NCBI RefSeq assembly: GCF_900129385.1
Contig: NZ_FQVO01000010.1
Span: 62,001-126,000, forward strand
Origin: Chryseobacterium takakiae
GTDB taxonomy: Bacteria; Bacteroidota; Bacteroidia; Flavobacteriales; Weeksellaceae
DNA length: 64,000 bases
Direction: 5' to 3'
A program made the position numbers and the translations under genes. Positions 14,673 to 24,074 of this stretch are shown here, piece by piece (the first letter of the stretch is position 1; each line of letters opens with the position of its first letter). Under the pieces are notes generated by a model. It was not told the DNA's origin. It searched no databases and saw only the letters and a program-made list of their open reading frames with translations.

Positions 14673-15275
14673 TTAAAAATTAATATATGTTTTTACCAAT
14701 TCGGCAAAATTTGCGGTAAATAATTTAATTGAAATTGCCAACAGGATAATTCCGAAAACTTTCTGCAGGATTGCCAGTGTGGCATCTCCTATTTTCTTCT
14801 CCAGCCAGTTTGCAGATTTCAGCACCAAATATACGAAAATTGTATTGAGAATGATCCCGAAAATAATATTAATATCGTGAAATTCAGCTTTAAGAGATAA
14901 AGTGGTGGTTAAAGTTCCGGCTCCTGCTACCAAAGGAAAAGCAATGGGAACAATAGATGCAGACCTTGCTTCGGAAGTTTTGTTAATTTCAATCCCCAGA
15001 ATCATTTCCAGTGCAATGATAAAAATCACGAAAGCTCCGGCAATAGCAAATGAATTTACATCAACCCCGATAAATTTCAGGATCTTATTTCCTACGAAAA
15101 GGAAAACAAGCATAATCAGACCCGCGGTAATAGTAGCTCTTTCGGCTTCAATCTTGCCGAATTTCTGCTGAAGACTTACAATAATAGGAACAGATCCTAT
15201 GATATCAATCACAGCAAAAAGCACCATAAAACAGGTAACGATTTCTTTAATAGAAAAATCATTGAAAATCTCCAT
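14673..15275 (-). CDS. MarC family (UPF0056) membrane protein
   Basis: The 200-residue protein has six membrane segments and the family signatures FAVIDIIGSVPI, an internal GAFVIFIIALEMI helix and PIAFPLVAGAGTLTT. MarC proteins are six-helix inner-membrane proteins of unclear transport role; the old link to antibiotic resistance was withdrawn. It has its own -7 box, so it is separate from the Bat operon that ends 45 bp upstream. Confidence 0.9.
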   Translation of the reverse strand: MEIFNDFSIKEIVTCFMVLFAVIDIIGSVPIIVSLQQKFGKIEAERATITAGLIMLVFLFVGNKILKFIGVDVNSFAIAGAFVIFIIALEMILGIEINKTSEARSASIVPIAFPLVAGAGTLTTTLSLKAEFHDINIIFGIILNTIFVYLVLKSANWLEKKIGDATLAILQKVFGIILLAISIKLFTANFAELVKTYINF

Positions 15276-15297
15276 GCCTTTACAATTATTAATTTCG

Positions 15298-15305
15298 CAA
15301 AAATA
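15298..15305 (-). promoter_or_regulatory. -7 box for marC
   Basis: CAAAAATA on the plus strand reads TATTTTTG on the minus strand, fitting TAnnTTTG, 23 bp before the marC start. Confidence 0.45.
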
Positions 15306-15319
15306 TGAAAATAAATTAA

Positions 15320-17062
15320 CTATTTGCTAATTTGAGAATATAAATTCACAATAGAATTTAAGAGAATATCCATTCCCTCCGAAGATTTTACAGGGGCATA
15401 CTTTTCAATCTGTATTTTCTGAGTAAGACTTCTGTATTCTTCGGCAACTGCAGCACCTTTATAGTTTTCAAGGAAGCCGGCAAAATCTTGTGCGGAGCTT
15501 TGGAAATATTGATTTCGGACTTCAGAATCCAGTTCTTCAAACGTTTGAAAAAACTTCTCATAATCTTCTTTATCCTTGAGATTTTCCAAATAACTAAAGT
15601 AATCATTTACATCTGTTCTCAGCTGTTCTCTGATTTCTTTCTCTGTTTCAGCTATCGTTCCTAAAGGTTTTACAGGCTCAACTGCCTTCTGCATCCGGCG
15701 TTTTTTCTGCCAGTTTTTAAATATAAGATAAGCAATAAACAGTGCAATTAATATAGCAATATTGATGAAAAGAATATTCCAGTGCAGCCTGCTTTTCTCT
15801 TTAACTTTAAAAGATGTTGTTTTAAGAACAGGTGTATTAACCGTCTCCAGGAAAGTATTGGTATATTCATTTACTTTTTCAACTGTAGTACGAGACTCCA
15901 GAATTTGATCATGTGAAAATGCATTGACAGTAAGTACTTCCTGCCCAAGATCAACATATTCTTTTTTAGACGGATCAAAAAAAGAAAAGTTTTCTGTTTT
16001 AATAGAAATTCCTCCTGCTTTTTTAGGGATAACAAGATAATTGGCAAGGATCTCACCTTTCATTCCTGTAGTTTCCGTTTTTACGTTGGAGGTAATTTTA
16101 GGAGCAAATACTTCATAATCCGGCGATTCGGCAAGCTTTGGAAGTTCCATATTTTTCAGATTACCTTCGCCGCTTACTTTTACCAGGACGTTAATCGGCT
16201 TTTTTACCTCTGCTTTTTCCTTTGAAACATTAGAAATACTCACCTTAAAATTTCCTACGGCATTTTTAAAAGATTCGGGAGAACCTTCAGGAAGTTTTTT
16301 AACATTGATTTTAACTTTATTGGAAACAATTTTGTTTTTTCCCGCAAAAGTACTCACTGAAGCAGAAGCTCCCGGCACTTCTACAAACCCGGATTCATTA
16401 GGGAAAATCAAAAAGATGGCCAGTACCTGAGACGACATGTTTCCGTAGTCTGACGGATCAATTTCAGATTTTGCAAAACTTACCGGATAGACATCCAGGT
16501 CATGATCTTTGGGAAGGCGGATATTCTTTATCTTTCTCAGATTATCCATATTCCTGGAATATACTTTCAGCACAGCAATGGTAGGCTCATCCTGATATAC
16601 CTCGCGATCTTCCACTTCCATATTCAGGTAAACTTCTTTTGAGGTATTGACAGCCACGGAAGCTTTTTTATCAACATCTTTAATAAGAATATCGAAAGGT
16701 TCGGTTTTATAAATCTTATTGTTGATGGTGATCAGAAATGAACCGATTTTTACTTTTCCTTTTTGTTTTGGCTCTAAAGCAAGCCTTGTAACAGACTGAG
16801 AAATCACGGTATTGGTTTCCGGATCCATAAAGCCATTCGTAATAGAACCTGTCCCAATAAGATTGAATTTTGAAAAATCCGGAAGTCTCAGCTTAGTTTG
16901 CTGGCTGTTGTATTCACTGCCTTCAATTTCCAGTACGATCGTGAGATTGATAACATCTCTTGCGGTGTAGGTGGTTTTATCGGAAGTTACACTAAGATTT
17001 ACCTGTCCATAAGAAATTACGGATAATAAAAGGAATATTATGTAGGTAAGTCTGCTCTGCAT
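15320..17062 (-). CDS. batD: BatD aerotolerance protein
   Basis: I start it at the ATG ending at 17062, which overlaps the batC stop as TGATG; the TTG at 17068 is less likely. The 580-residue protein has a signal peptide ending in VISYGQ, repeated immunoglobulin-like BatD domains over about 20-400 (VNLSVTSDKTTYTARDVINLTIVLE is the start of the first), one membrane helix near 430-450 and a cytoplasmic tail of about 130 residues. BatD works with the von Willebrand proteins BatA and BatB in envelope stress and oxygen tolerance. It is the last gene of the operon. Confidence 0.9.
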   Translation of the reverse strand: MQSRLTYIIFLLLSVISYGQVNLSVTSDKTTYTARDVINLTIVLEIEGSEYNSQQTKLRLPDFSKFNLIGTGSITNGFMDPETNTVISQSVTRLALEPKQKGKVKIGSFLITINNKIYKTEPFDILIKDVDKKASVAVNTSKEVYLNMEVEDREVYQDEPTIAVLKVYSRNMDNLRKIKNIRLPKDHDLDVYPVSFAKSEIDPSDYGNMSSQVLAIFLIFPNESGFVEVPGASASVSTFAGKNKIVSNKVKINVKKLPEGSPESFKNAVGNFKVSISNVSKEKAEVKKPINVLVKVSGEGNLKNMELPKLAESPDYEVFAPKITSNVKTETTGMKGEILANYLVIPKKAGGISIKTENFSFFDPSKKEYVDLGQEVLTVNAFSHDQILESRTTVEKVNEYTNTFLETVNTPVLKTTSFKVKEKSRLHWNILFINIAILIALFIAYLIFKNWQKKRRMQKAVEPVKPLGTIAETEKEIREQLRTDVNDYFSYLENLKDKEDYEKFFQTFEELDSEVRNQYFQSSAQDFAGFLENYKGAAVAEEYRSLTQKIQIEKYAPVKSSEGMDILLNSIVNLYSQISK

Positions 17063-17799
17063 CACCAATCTTTCTCGTTGCTTTCGGGCATCGAATAAGA
17101 ATTTTTATTTAAAATTCTTCTGGCGGTTTCTTTCTCTTTATCGCTTACTTTATTGAGTATCTGATTTTCAAGTCCTTTCGGAATTTTTCCTTCATTGTCA
17201 GGTTTTTGATCAGGATTATCACCCTGTCCTTTTCCCTGATTCTGCTGCCCTTGTCCCTGATCTTTTTGATCTTTGGAACCTTTTTGATCATCATTTTTCT
17301 GCTGGTTATCACCACCGCCTCCTTTGCCGGAGTTATTTTGTTGTTGTTTTTTCTGCTGGTTTTCTTTTTCCTTCAGTTTGGCTATTTCGTAATTCTTTCT
17401 TGTAGCCTCGCTGTAAGGATTTTGTTTCAGAGATTGTTTATAAAATTCTGCTGCCTTTTCAGGCTGTTTCATCTGCATATAAGCATTTCCGAGATTGTGT
17501 AGCGCCGCAGCTTTATCAGAAATGGTCTGAGAAAGCCGCTGAGCTTTTTCAAATTCCGCTTTTGCCTCTTCGTATTTTTTACTTTTATAAAGGGCATTAC
17601 CTAAATTATAGTGGGCTGTAAAATCTTTCTCATTCGTTTTTATGGCTTCCATATATTTTGCAGACGCCGCATCATAATCTTTACCGTTAAATTTTTCATT
17701 GCCTTCATACACCAGTGTACGATAGTTTTTTTGCCCGAAAAGCAGTCCCGAGCTCAATAAGGCAGTAATAAACGACAAAAAAAAGATTTTAGTATTCAT
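17062..17799 (-). CDS. batC: BatC tetratricopeptide protein
   Basis: I choose the ATG at 17799 (MNTKIFFLSF) over the upstream TTG. The 245-residue protein has a signal peptide ending LLFGQ, three TPR units at about 30-130 (ALYKSKKYEEAKAEFEKA; ALHNLGNAYMQMKQPEKAAEFYKQ) and then a low-complexity stretch rich in Gln, Lys, Gly and Asp (about 150-210). BatC is the TPR partner of the Bat complex. It is coupled to batD by overlap and follows batB after 96 bp. Confidence 0.9.
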   Translation of the reverse strand: MNTKIFFLSFITALLSSGLLFGQKNYRTLVYEGNEKFNGKDYDAASAKYMEAIKTNEKDFTAHYNLGNALYKSKKYEEAKAEFEKAQRLSQTISDKAAALHNLGNAYMQMKQPEKAAEFYKQSLKQNPYSEATRKNYEIAKLKEKENQQKKQQQNNSGKGGGGDNQQKNDDQKGSKDQKDQGQGQQNQGKGQGDNPDQKPDNEGKIPKGLENQILNKVSDKEKETARRILNKNSYSMPESNEKDW

Positions 17800-17895
17800 C
17801 AAATGCAAAATTATTCCTTTATATGTTAATAAACAGCGCCTTATTTGTTAAAATTGGGTTAAAGTAGGCGTTTGAATGAAGATTAGTTTTTCCGT

Positions 17896-18903
17896 TTATA
17901 CATTAAAATCTCTTTTCGGATTAAACATGTATATCAAGAAGAAGAAAAATATAGAAACTGCCAGAAAATATTGATAATAATGATTAGCATTCTGCGATTT
18001 TACCATAGTTTCAGAAGATCCCGTTTTCTTTTTCAAAGCGTCGATGATCTGATCGGGAGCTTCATTGATATTATTTCCGTCAATATAGGTTCCCCCCGTA
18101 GACTCAGCCATTTTTTTCAAAGCTTCGGTTTGTCTTTTGGAAATAACTGTTTGTCCGGACATATCTGCTTTGTACCCCATCAGCTGTCCAAAAGCATACT
18201 CAGGAACCGGAGCTCCTTCATCTGAACCAATTCCTACGGAAGTAATCATGATTCCTTCTTTTTTAGCCAGCCTAATCGCAGCATCTTCATTTCCTTCATT
18301 ATCTTCCCCGTCACTGAGTAAAACGACCTTCCGGGCATCTTTATTTACATTTTTAAATTTCTGAACGGCGACTTTCATCCCATTAAGAAAATCGGTTCCC
18401 TGGATCTGCATTGAATTAGTCTCAATAGCGCCCACATAGGTTTCTGCTGAAGTATAATCTGTTGTTAAAGGCATAATGGAGGTAGCCTGGCCCGCAAACA
18501 TTACAATTCCCACTTTATCACTTTTCATCCGCTGCATGGTCTGGATGATAAGATTTTTTGCTTCTGTCAAGCGGCTCGGATCTATATCTTCCGCATTCAT
18601 TGAATTGGAGACATCCAGCATAAAGATCACATTATTCAGTTTCTGGTTGGTCTTGATTTCTTCAGAACCATTTAGAAGATCAATGATTGAGAAAATAAGA
18701 AAAAGTGTTCCCAATAGATATAAAGCAGGAAAAAACTTTGTGAAACCTGTAGGCTTTTCAAAAAGCTGCTGATGAAAACGACTATCCGCAAAGAGTTCCC
18801 TTTTTTTCTTTTTCCATTTTAAATAACGGACCAGAAAAACGGCTAACAGCGGCAAAAGCAGCAGCAACAACAAACACCAATAATTCCCTAAATACCAATC
18901 CAT
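17896..18903 (-). CDS. batB: BatB, von Willebrand factor A membrane protein
   Basis: The 335-residue protein has membrane helices near 8-24 and 57-73, a VWA domain with the metal site DVSNSMNAED (D-x-S-x-S at about 95-99) and LLSDGEDNEG, and a C-terminal membrane helix near 312-328. It overlaps the batA end by 1 bp. BatB forms the Bat complex with BatA in the inner membrane. Confidence 0.92.
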   Translation of the reverse strand: MDWYLGNYWCLLLLLLLPLLAVFLVRYLKWKKKKRELFADSRFHQQLFEKPTGFTKFFPALYLLGTLFLIFSIIDLLNGSEEIKTNQKLNNVIFMLDVSNSMNAEDIDPSRLTEAKNLIIQTMQRMKSDKVGIVMFAGQATSIMPLTTDYTSAETYVGAIETNSMQIQGTDFLNGMKVAVQKFKNVNKDARKVVLLSDGEDNEGNEDAAIRLAKKEGIMITSVGIGSDEGAPVPEYAFGQLMGYKADMSGQTVISKRQTEALKKMAESTGGTYIDGNNINEAPDQIIDALKKKTGSSETMVKSQNANHYYQYFLAVSIFFFFLIYMFNPKRDFNV

Positions 18904-19895
18904 TAACTTAAAATTTTATACAATACCCATCTTAACAAGGCATCCAGAAACAACATTCCCAAGGCAATCCACAGGAAGATTTTAAAATACTCCTGATAAT
19001 TGAATAATTTAGCCACTTTCACATCAGATTTTTCCAGCTGATTAATTTCGTCGTACACTTCTTCAAGACTTGTATTTGATGTTGCCCTGAAATATTTTCC
19101 TCCCGTCATCTGGGCAACTTCTTTTAAAACAGGTTCATCAATTTTCACTTCTGTTTCGGTAAAAACAAGATCTCCGAAAATATCAATCTGTGTTGGCATC
19201 AGTGCATATCCATTTGTTCCGATTCCGATGGTGTAGACTTTTATATTGTTATTTTTTGCCAGTTCAGCAGCGATAGCAGGAGGCATTGCATTTTCAATGG
19301 TATTAACTCCATCCGTCATCAAAATAATGATTTTGCTTTTGGCTTTACTATTTTTGAGATGATTTACCGCTACGGAAAGTCCTTCTCCGATGGCCGTTCC
19401 AGGCTCCAGTTCCTGAAGATTAAGATTCTGCAGCTCATCAATAACCACCTGATGATCAGAAGTCACCGGAACTTTTGTAAATGCCTCTCCAGAATAATTA
19501 ACCAGCCCGATTCTGTCATTCGGACGTTTCTGAACAAATTTAACGGCGATATCTTTTAGAGCTGTAATACGGTCCGGAGTAAGGTCTTTTGTGAGCATAC
19601 TCAGAGAAACATCAACAGAAAGCATAATGTCTATTCCTTTTGTATCGTCGCGGTCCTGAGATATGGTAAACGTTCTCGGCCTTGCCATGGCAATAATTAA
19701 CGCAGAAAGAATAATGTACTTTGAAATTTTCAGCAAAAACATGACAAACCGGATTCCTCCGCTTTCCCCCATATTGTTGACGGTAGGAACTTTAATTCCT
19801 TTTCTCCTCTGGCTGCTGACATCGCGGATCAGAATGGGAATCAACAGCAGGAAAAGCAGCAGAAACCAGGGACTGTAAAACTCAAAATCAAACAT
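18903..19895 (-). CDS. batA: BatA, von Willebrand factor A membrane protein
   Basis: The 330-residue protein has two N-terminal membrane segments, a VWA domain with DVSLSMLTKD (metal site about 92-96) and LMTDGVNTIE, and a C-terminal membrane helix (IFLWIALGMLFLDALL). It is the first of the paired VWA proteins, and its start overlaps the gene before it by 8 bp. Confidence 0.92.
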   Translation of the reverse strand: MFDFEFYSPWFLLLFLLLIPILIRDVSSQRRKGIKVPTVNNMGESGGIRFVMFLLKISKYIILSALIIAMARPRTFTISQDRDDTKGIDIMLSVDVSLSMLTKDLTPDRITALKDIAVKFVQKRPNDRIGLVNYSGEAFTKVPVTSDHQVVIDELQNLNLQELEPGTAIGEGLSVAVNHLKNSKAKSKIIILMTDGVNTIENAMPPAIAAELAKNNNIKVYTIGIGTNGYALMPTQIDIFGDLVFTETEVKIDEPVLKEVAQMTGGKYFRATSNTSLEEVYDEINQLEKSDVKVAKLFNYQEYFKIFLWIALGMLFLDALLRWVLYKILS

Positions 19896-20790
19896 CTTTT
19901 CTCAAATTTTCAAATTCCAAATCTTTTGATGAGCGCTTTACAAATTCTCTGATATCAGCAAGGTCTTTCTCCATTGTTTCTTTATCCGGGAATGTTTTTG
20001 CAAACTTTACAAGATCCCCTCTTACGAACACCTCTTCCACCACCCTTTCATTTTCCTGAGAAATGGTATTGTTTTTCTTCATGAGGTCTACCAGATCATC
20101 CGTTAATAAAACATCTGCCGGCAAATGGTATTGTTTTACGATAAATTTTCTTGAAATGTCAATCAGCTCTACATAAAACGAACGGTAGTTCCCGGTTTCC
20201 ACATATTTTTTCTTCTGAAGGGAATCAAGCTCTTTAAGGGTTTGATTAGTGGCTACCACCGGTGAATCTTTTCGTTTCCTTCCATATTTCACGAACATAA
20301 TTATGGTGATAATCAGGGCGATAACTGCAATAGCTGCCAGAATATAAAACTTATACAGCTCCCAGTAATCGGTAGCTTCAAGCTTTACTTCCTTATTATT
20401 CATGATATCATTGATCTGATCATCTTTCTGAGCAGTATTGATGACATCAATTTCATACGGAATCGTTTTAAGGATCTTTCCTCCGACTTTGAACTCCAGC
20501 TCAGGAATGGTGAATTTCCCTTCTTCAAAAACGGCAAATTCTATTCTTCTGTAGTAGATATCCTGCGTCTGCGAAATACTGTCTTTCACTTCCTCAAAAT
20601 GAAAAGGCAGCAGTTCGTTTTCCGGGGCTGCAGAAACTTTTTCGTCATTAAGGTTATTGATGGTCACAATAATATGATCCACCTCTCCGAGCGCAATGGT
20701 TTTCTTTTCCACACTCGAAGAAAGAATCTGCGAAAAAGCGTTTGCACAGAGTAAAAAACAAAATATAAATAATAATTTTTTCAATTTCAA
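19888..20790 (-). CDS. Bat-operon membrane protein with BatD-like ectodomain
   Basis: The 300-residue protein has a signal peptide ending NAFSQ, an immunoglobulin-like region (about 22-125) similar in style to BatD, one membrane helix at about 150-170 and a helical cytoplasmic domain with DISRKFIVKQYHLPADVLLTDDLVDLM, as seen in the DUF4381-like proteins of Bat/MoxR operons. Its position between DUF58 and batA is the usual place for this protein. It overlaps batA by 8 bp. Confidence 0.78.
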   Translation of the reverse strand: MKLKKLLFIFCFLLCANAFSQILSSSVEKKTIALGEVDHIIVTINNLNDEKVSAAPENELLPFHFEEVKDSISQTQDIYYRRIEFAVFEEGKFTIPELEFKVGGKILKTIPYEIDVINTAQKDDQINDIMNNKEVKLEATDYWELYKFYILAAIAVIALIITIIMFVKYGRKRKDSPVVATNQTLKELDSLQKKKYVETGNYRSFYVELIDISRKFIVKQYHLPADVLLTDDLVDLMKKNNTISQENERVVEEVFVRGDLVKFAKTFPDKETMEKDLADIREFVKRSSKDLEFENLRKDV

Positions 20791-20851
20791 TTAATCATTC
20801 AAAGTTTAAAGCTAAAATTCAGAGTTAATAACTGATTTCTATCTTCTAAAT

Positions 20852-21715
20852 TTATTTCTTCTGAAAATAATTGTACAGCAATTTCGAATAATCGGAACCT
20901 GTATCAATATTCAGAAAACTGGCCGAGCTATTGGCAAAATCATCTTCCAGCGCTCTCAGTTTCTGCTTCTGAGCTTCTGCAAAATTATACCTCCATCTTG
21001 CATTGGATGTATTAGCCCATATCTGTTTCCCGGTTTCAGCATCATATAATAAAGTATATCCCACATCCGGAATTTCATTATCTTTTTCATCAAAAATCCT
21101 CATTCCTAACAGCTGATGTTTTTTAGAGGTCGCTTTCAGCATTTTAGAATCATATTCATCTTCAAAATCTGAAAACATAAAAACGAGAGATTTCCTTTTA
21201 AAAATTCCCATCATATATTCCAGGGCCTTATCAATTTGGGCCGTCGCCGGAACATAATCTGCTGTAAGAATCGTACTGATGATGGAAAGAATATGTTTTC
21301 TGCCTTTCTGTGGCGGAATTACCTTGTACACTTTATCGGCAAACAATATCAAGCCTACTTTATCATTATTTCCGGCTGCCGAAAACCCCAGGCTTGCCGC
21401 AATTTCCGCAACATACTCGCGTTTCAGCTGGTTTTTGGTTCCATAATCCATTGAGGCGGAAATATCTACTAAAAGCATCATGGTGAGTTCTCTCTCCTCC
21501 TCCATTACTTTCACAAAGGGTTCACGGAATCGGGCGGTTTTGTTCCAGTCGATCCTTCGGATTTCATCTCCGAACTGATAAGGGCGCACTTCCGAGAAAG
21601 TCATCCCCTGCCCTTTAAAAGCACTGTGATATTGCCCCATCAAAGTAGCTTCCGTCTTCTTTCGGGTACGGATTTCTATTTGTTTGACTTTTTTTACAAT
21701 ATCTTTTATCTGCAT
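20852..21715 (-). CDS. DUF58 domain protein of the Bat operon
   Basis: The 287-residue soluble protein has the DUF58 core GMTFSEVRPYQFGDEIRRIDWNKTAR at about 37-62 (conserved R-x-Y-x-x-G-D-x-x-R-x-I-D-W) followed by a VWA-like fold with DISASMDYG (about 87-95). It forms a functional unit with MoxR ATPases, probably in maturation of a periplasmic or membrane target. It lies between the GNAT gene and the BatD-like gene. Confidence 0.9.
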   Translation of the reverse strand: MQIKDIVKKVKQIEIRTRKKTEATLMGQYHSAFKGQGMTFSEVRPYQFGDEIRRIDWNKTARFREPFVKVMEEERELTMMLLVDISASMDYGTKNQLKREYVAEIAASLGFSAAGNNDKVGLILFADKVYKVIPPQKGRKHILSIISTILTADYVPATAQIDKALEYMMGIFKRKSLVFMFSDFEDEYDSKMLKATSKKHQLLGMRIFDEKDNEIPDVGYTLLYDAETGKQIWANTSNARWRYNFAEAQKQKLRALEDDFANSSASFLNIDTGSDYSKLLYNYFQKK

Positions 21716-21795
21716 CTTCTCAGTTTGAGAGTTTTAGTGTTTGAGTATTTTCTGAGTTTTTACAAACTTCCATCATCACGCTTCCAGCCGACATT

Positions 21796-22251
21796 CTAAT
21801 TAAATTCAATAGACACATTAAACCATTCATCATCAAATTTCGGGCTGTATTTTTTATAGAAATTAATCGCAGGTTCATTCCAATTAAGTACCTGAAAAAC
21901 CATTCCGCTGTACTGTTCAGACTTGCCGTATTCCATGGTCGCTTCAAACAATTTCTTCCCAACCTGTTTTCCCCTGCATGTTTCGGTCACTACCAGATCT
22001 TCAAGATACAATCTTCTTCCTTTCCAGGTAGAATAGCGGTCATAATACAGTGAAATTCCGATTATTTCAGCATTATATTCAGCCACAAAAGCACCCCAGA
22101 CAGGAGATTTCCCAAATCCGTCTTCGATGAACTGATCTAATGTTAAGGTTACTTCATGCAATGCCTTTTCATAAGCTGCAAGCTCTTTAATGAGTTCCAG
22201 CATGGGACCGCAATCTTCCTGAACCGCTTTTCTAATGATCACTTCATCCAT
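21796..22251 (-). CDS. GNAT acetyltransferase, diamine acetyltransferase-like
   Basis: The 151-residue GNAT protein has the pattern of SSAT-like enzymes: I-R-K-A-V-Q-E-D at the N-terminus, YDRYSTWKGRRLYLEDLVV (core strand 4) and the acetyl-CoA loop CRGKQVGKKLF (R/Q-x-x-G-x-G/A variant), then QVLNWNEPAINFYKKY. It acetylates a primary amine, perhaps a polyamine or amino acid derivative; the substrate is a guess. Its ATG overlaps the moxR stop, so it is translated with the Bat operon, an unusual place for such an enzyme. Confidence 0.85.
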   Translation of the reverse strand: MDEVIIRKAVQEDCGPMLELIKELAAYEKALHEVTLTLDQFIEDGFGKSPVWGAFVAEYNAEIIGISLYYDRYSTWKGRRLYLEDLVVTETCRGKQVGKKLFEATMEYGKSEQYSGMVFQVLNWNEPAINFYKKYSPKFDDEWFNVSIEFN

Positions 22252-23255
22252 TACGGAGCCTGAATTTTCGTTAAAATTCTGTTGACGATTTCTTCTGATG
22301 AAATTTCTTCTGCCTCCGCTTCAAAAGTGAGGCCGATTCTGTGTCTCAGAACGTCTTTTGCTAAAGATTTTACATCTTCAGGAATGACAAAGGCTCTTCC
22401 TTTAAGGAACGCATACGCTCTTGAAGCAATGGCTAAATTGATTGATGCTCTTGGAGACGCTCCGAAACTGATGTAATTCTTAAGTTCGGAAAGACCGTAA
22501 TTTTCAGGAAAACGGGTTGCAAAAACCATATCCAGAATATATTTTTCTATTTTTTCATCAAGGTAAATTTGGTTGATTAATTCCTTTGCAGCAACAATAT
22601 GTTCAAGTGAAATAACCGGTTTTACCGAAGGCTGATGCGATGTTGATACCATTCTCATCACCATTCGCTCATCTTCAAATTTAGGATAATCAATCGTACA
22701 TTTCAGCATGAAACGGTCGCTTTGCGCTTCCGGCAGAAGATAAGTTCCTTCCTGGTCGATTGGGTTTTGTGTTGCCAATACCAAAAACGGTTTTGGAAGT
22801 TTCATGGTTTCATCACCAATAGTTACCTGCTTTTCCTGCATTACTTCTAAAAGTGCCGACTGTACTTTTGCAGGAGCACGGTTGATCTCATCCGCAAGTA
22901 CAAAATTGGCAAAAACAGGACCTCGTTTTATCGAAAAATCGTTTTCTTTAATATTGTAAATCATGGTTCCTACCACATCGGCAGGCAAAAGATCCGGGGT
23001 AAACTGAATTCTTGAGAACTCACCGTCAACAGCTTCTGCAAGTGTTTTTATAGCAAGTGTCTTTGCCAGTCCGGGAACCCCTTCCAAAAGGACGTGGCCG
23101 TTTCCCAGAAGTCCTACCAAAAGGCGGTCTATCATATATTCCTGGCCGATGATCACTTTATTGATTTCTTCGCGGAGGCGGGAAAAATAGAAGTTCGCCT
23201 CTTTCACCTGCTCGGTGAGCTGACGAATATCTTCTGCTTGATATGTATCTGACAT
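22251..23255 (-). CDS. moxR: MoxR family AAA+ ATPase
   Basis: The 334-residue ATPase has a Walker A variant (LLEGVPGLAKT, about 57-67), Walker B (VLADEINRAPAK, about 114-125), the sensor region VLATQNPIDQEGTYLLPEAQSDRF and the C-terminal lid SPRASINLAIASRAYAFLKGR. MoxR proteins act as chaperone-like ATPases with DUF58 and VWA proteins. It is the first gene of the operon that runs to batD. Confidence 0.94.
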   Translation of the reverse strand: MSDTYQAEDIRQLTEQVKEANFYFSRLREEINKVIIGQEYMIDRLLVGLLGNGHVLLEGVPGLAKTLAIKTLAEAVDGEFSRIQFTPDLLPADVVGTMIYNIKENDFSIKRGPVFANFVLADEINRAPAKVQSALLEVMQEKQVTIGDETMKLPKPFLVLATQNPIDQEGTYLLPEAQSDRFMLKCTIDYPKFEDERMVMRMVSTSHQPSVKPVISLEHIVAAKELINQIYLDEKIEKYILDMVFATRFPENYGLSELKNYISFGASPRASINLAIASRAYAFLKGRAFVIPEDVKSLAKDVLRHRIGLTFEAEAEEISSEEIVNRILTKIQAP

Positions 23256-23506
23256 AGTCTAATTTAAAATAATTTGTAAATTTCTAATAAATACTTGCAT
23301 TAATCAACACAATCAGTGCCATTTTTGAGTTAAAGTTTGTTAAATATTCCGGCATCACTGCGATATTGAAAATAAATATAATCCTGATTCCTTCAATAAT
23401 AAAAGATATTTTCATAAAAATATATAAATTTTAATTGAATCCTATGTCCAAAAATTGTCATTTCCAGTTTATTAAACTATTTTTGGTGATTAAAAATTTT
23501 TGCAAA

Positions 23507-23980
23507 ATGAATTATCATTTTCAAGCCCACAGACAGGTACGGAAGAATCTTCTGGATATTTTACAGAACACTTCTCATGAAGATCTTTTGCTGATTCCGG
23601 ACGGCTTCAACAACAATATTTACTGGAACATTGCGCATACGGTTGCCACCCAGCAACTTCTGCATTATTACCTCAGCGGTAATCCTTTCCGAATTGATAA
23701 ATATTGGATTGAAACCTACAAAAAAGGAACGCTGCCCAACCTGAATGTTCAAAAGTCTGAAGTGGAAGATCTTGAGTTTTTACTAACGGAAACCTCAAAG
23801 ATTTTAATGAGGGATTATGACAGTGATTTCTTTTCAGATTACACACCTTACACTACGAGTTTCGGAATGGATCTTAAAAGTATTCAGGATGCCATTATTT
23901 TCAATAATATGCATGAGAGCCTGCATTATGGCTATGCCATGGCACAGAAAAGGGCAATTTTAGGAGAAAAAGGAAGATAG
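23507..23980 (+). CDS. DinB-like protein
   Basis: I start it at ATG 23507 (MNYHFQAHRQ, 157 residues); the frame extends upstream to 23435 but the extra residues look like intergenic sequence. The four-helix DinB-like pattern shows metal-binding-type histidines in NIAHTVATQQLLHYYL and in MHESLHYGYAMAQKRAI near the C-terminus. DinB/YfiT proteins are metal-dependent transferases or of unknown action. It is divergent from moxR across 251 bp. Confidence 0.8.
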   Translation: MNYHFQAHRQVRKNLLDILQNTSHEDLLLIPDGFNNNIYWNIAHTVATQQLLHYYLSGNPFRIDKYWIETYKKGTLPNLNVQKSEVEDLEFLLTETSKILMRDYDSDFFSDYTPYTTSFGMDLKSIQDAIIFNNMHESLHYGYAMAQKRAILGEKGR

Positions 23981-24074
23981 TTAAAAGTGAATTAGTTTCA
24001 CAGTGAATGGTGAATTTTAAACACCAACTAAGAAGCATATTGACAATTGACATTTCATAATTTAAAATATCAAA

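Noticed and set aside
21720-21962. 80-codon minus-strand ORF overlapping the GNAT gene end
   Set aside because: It is a different frame of the GNAT 3' end and has no family features.
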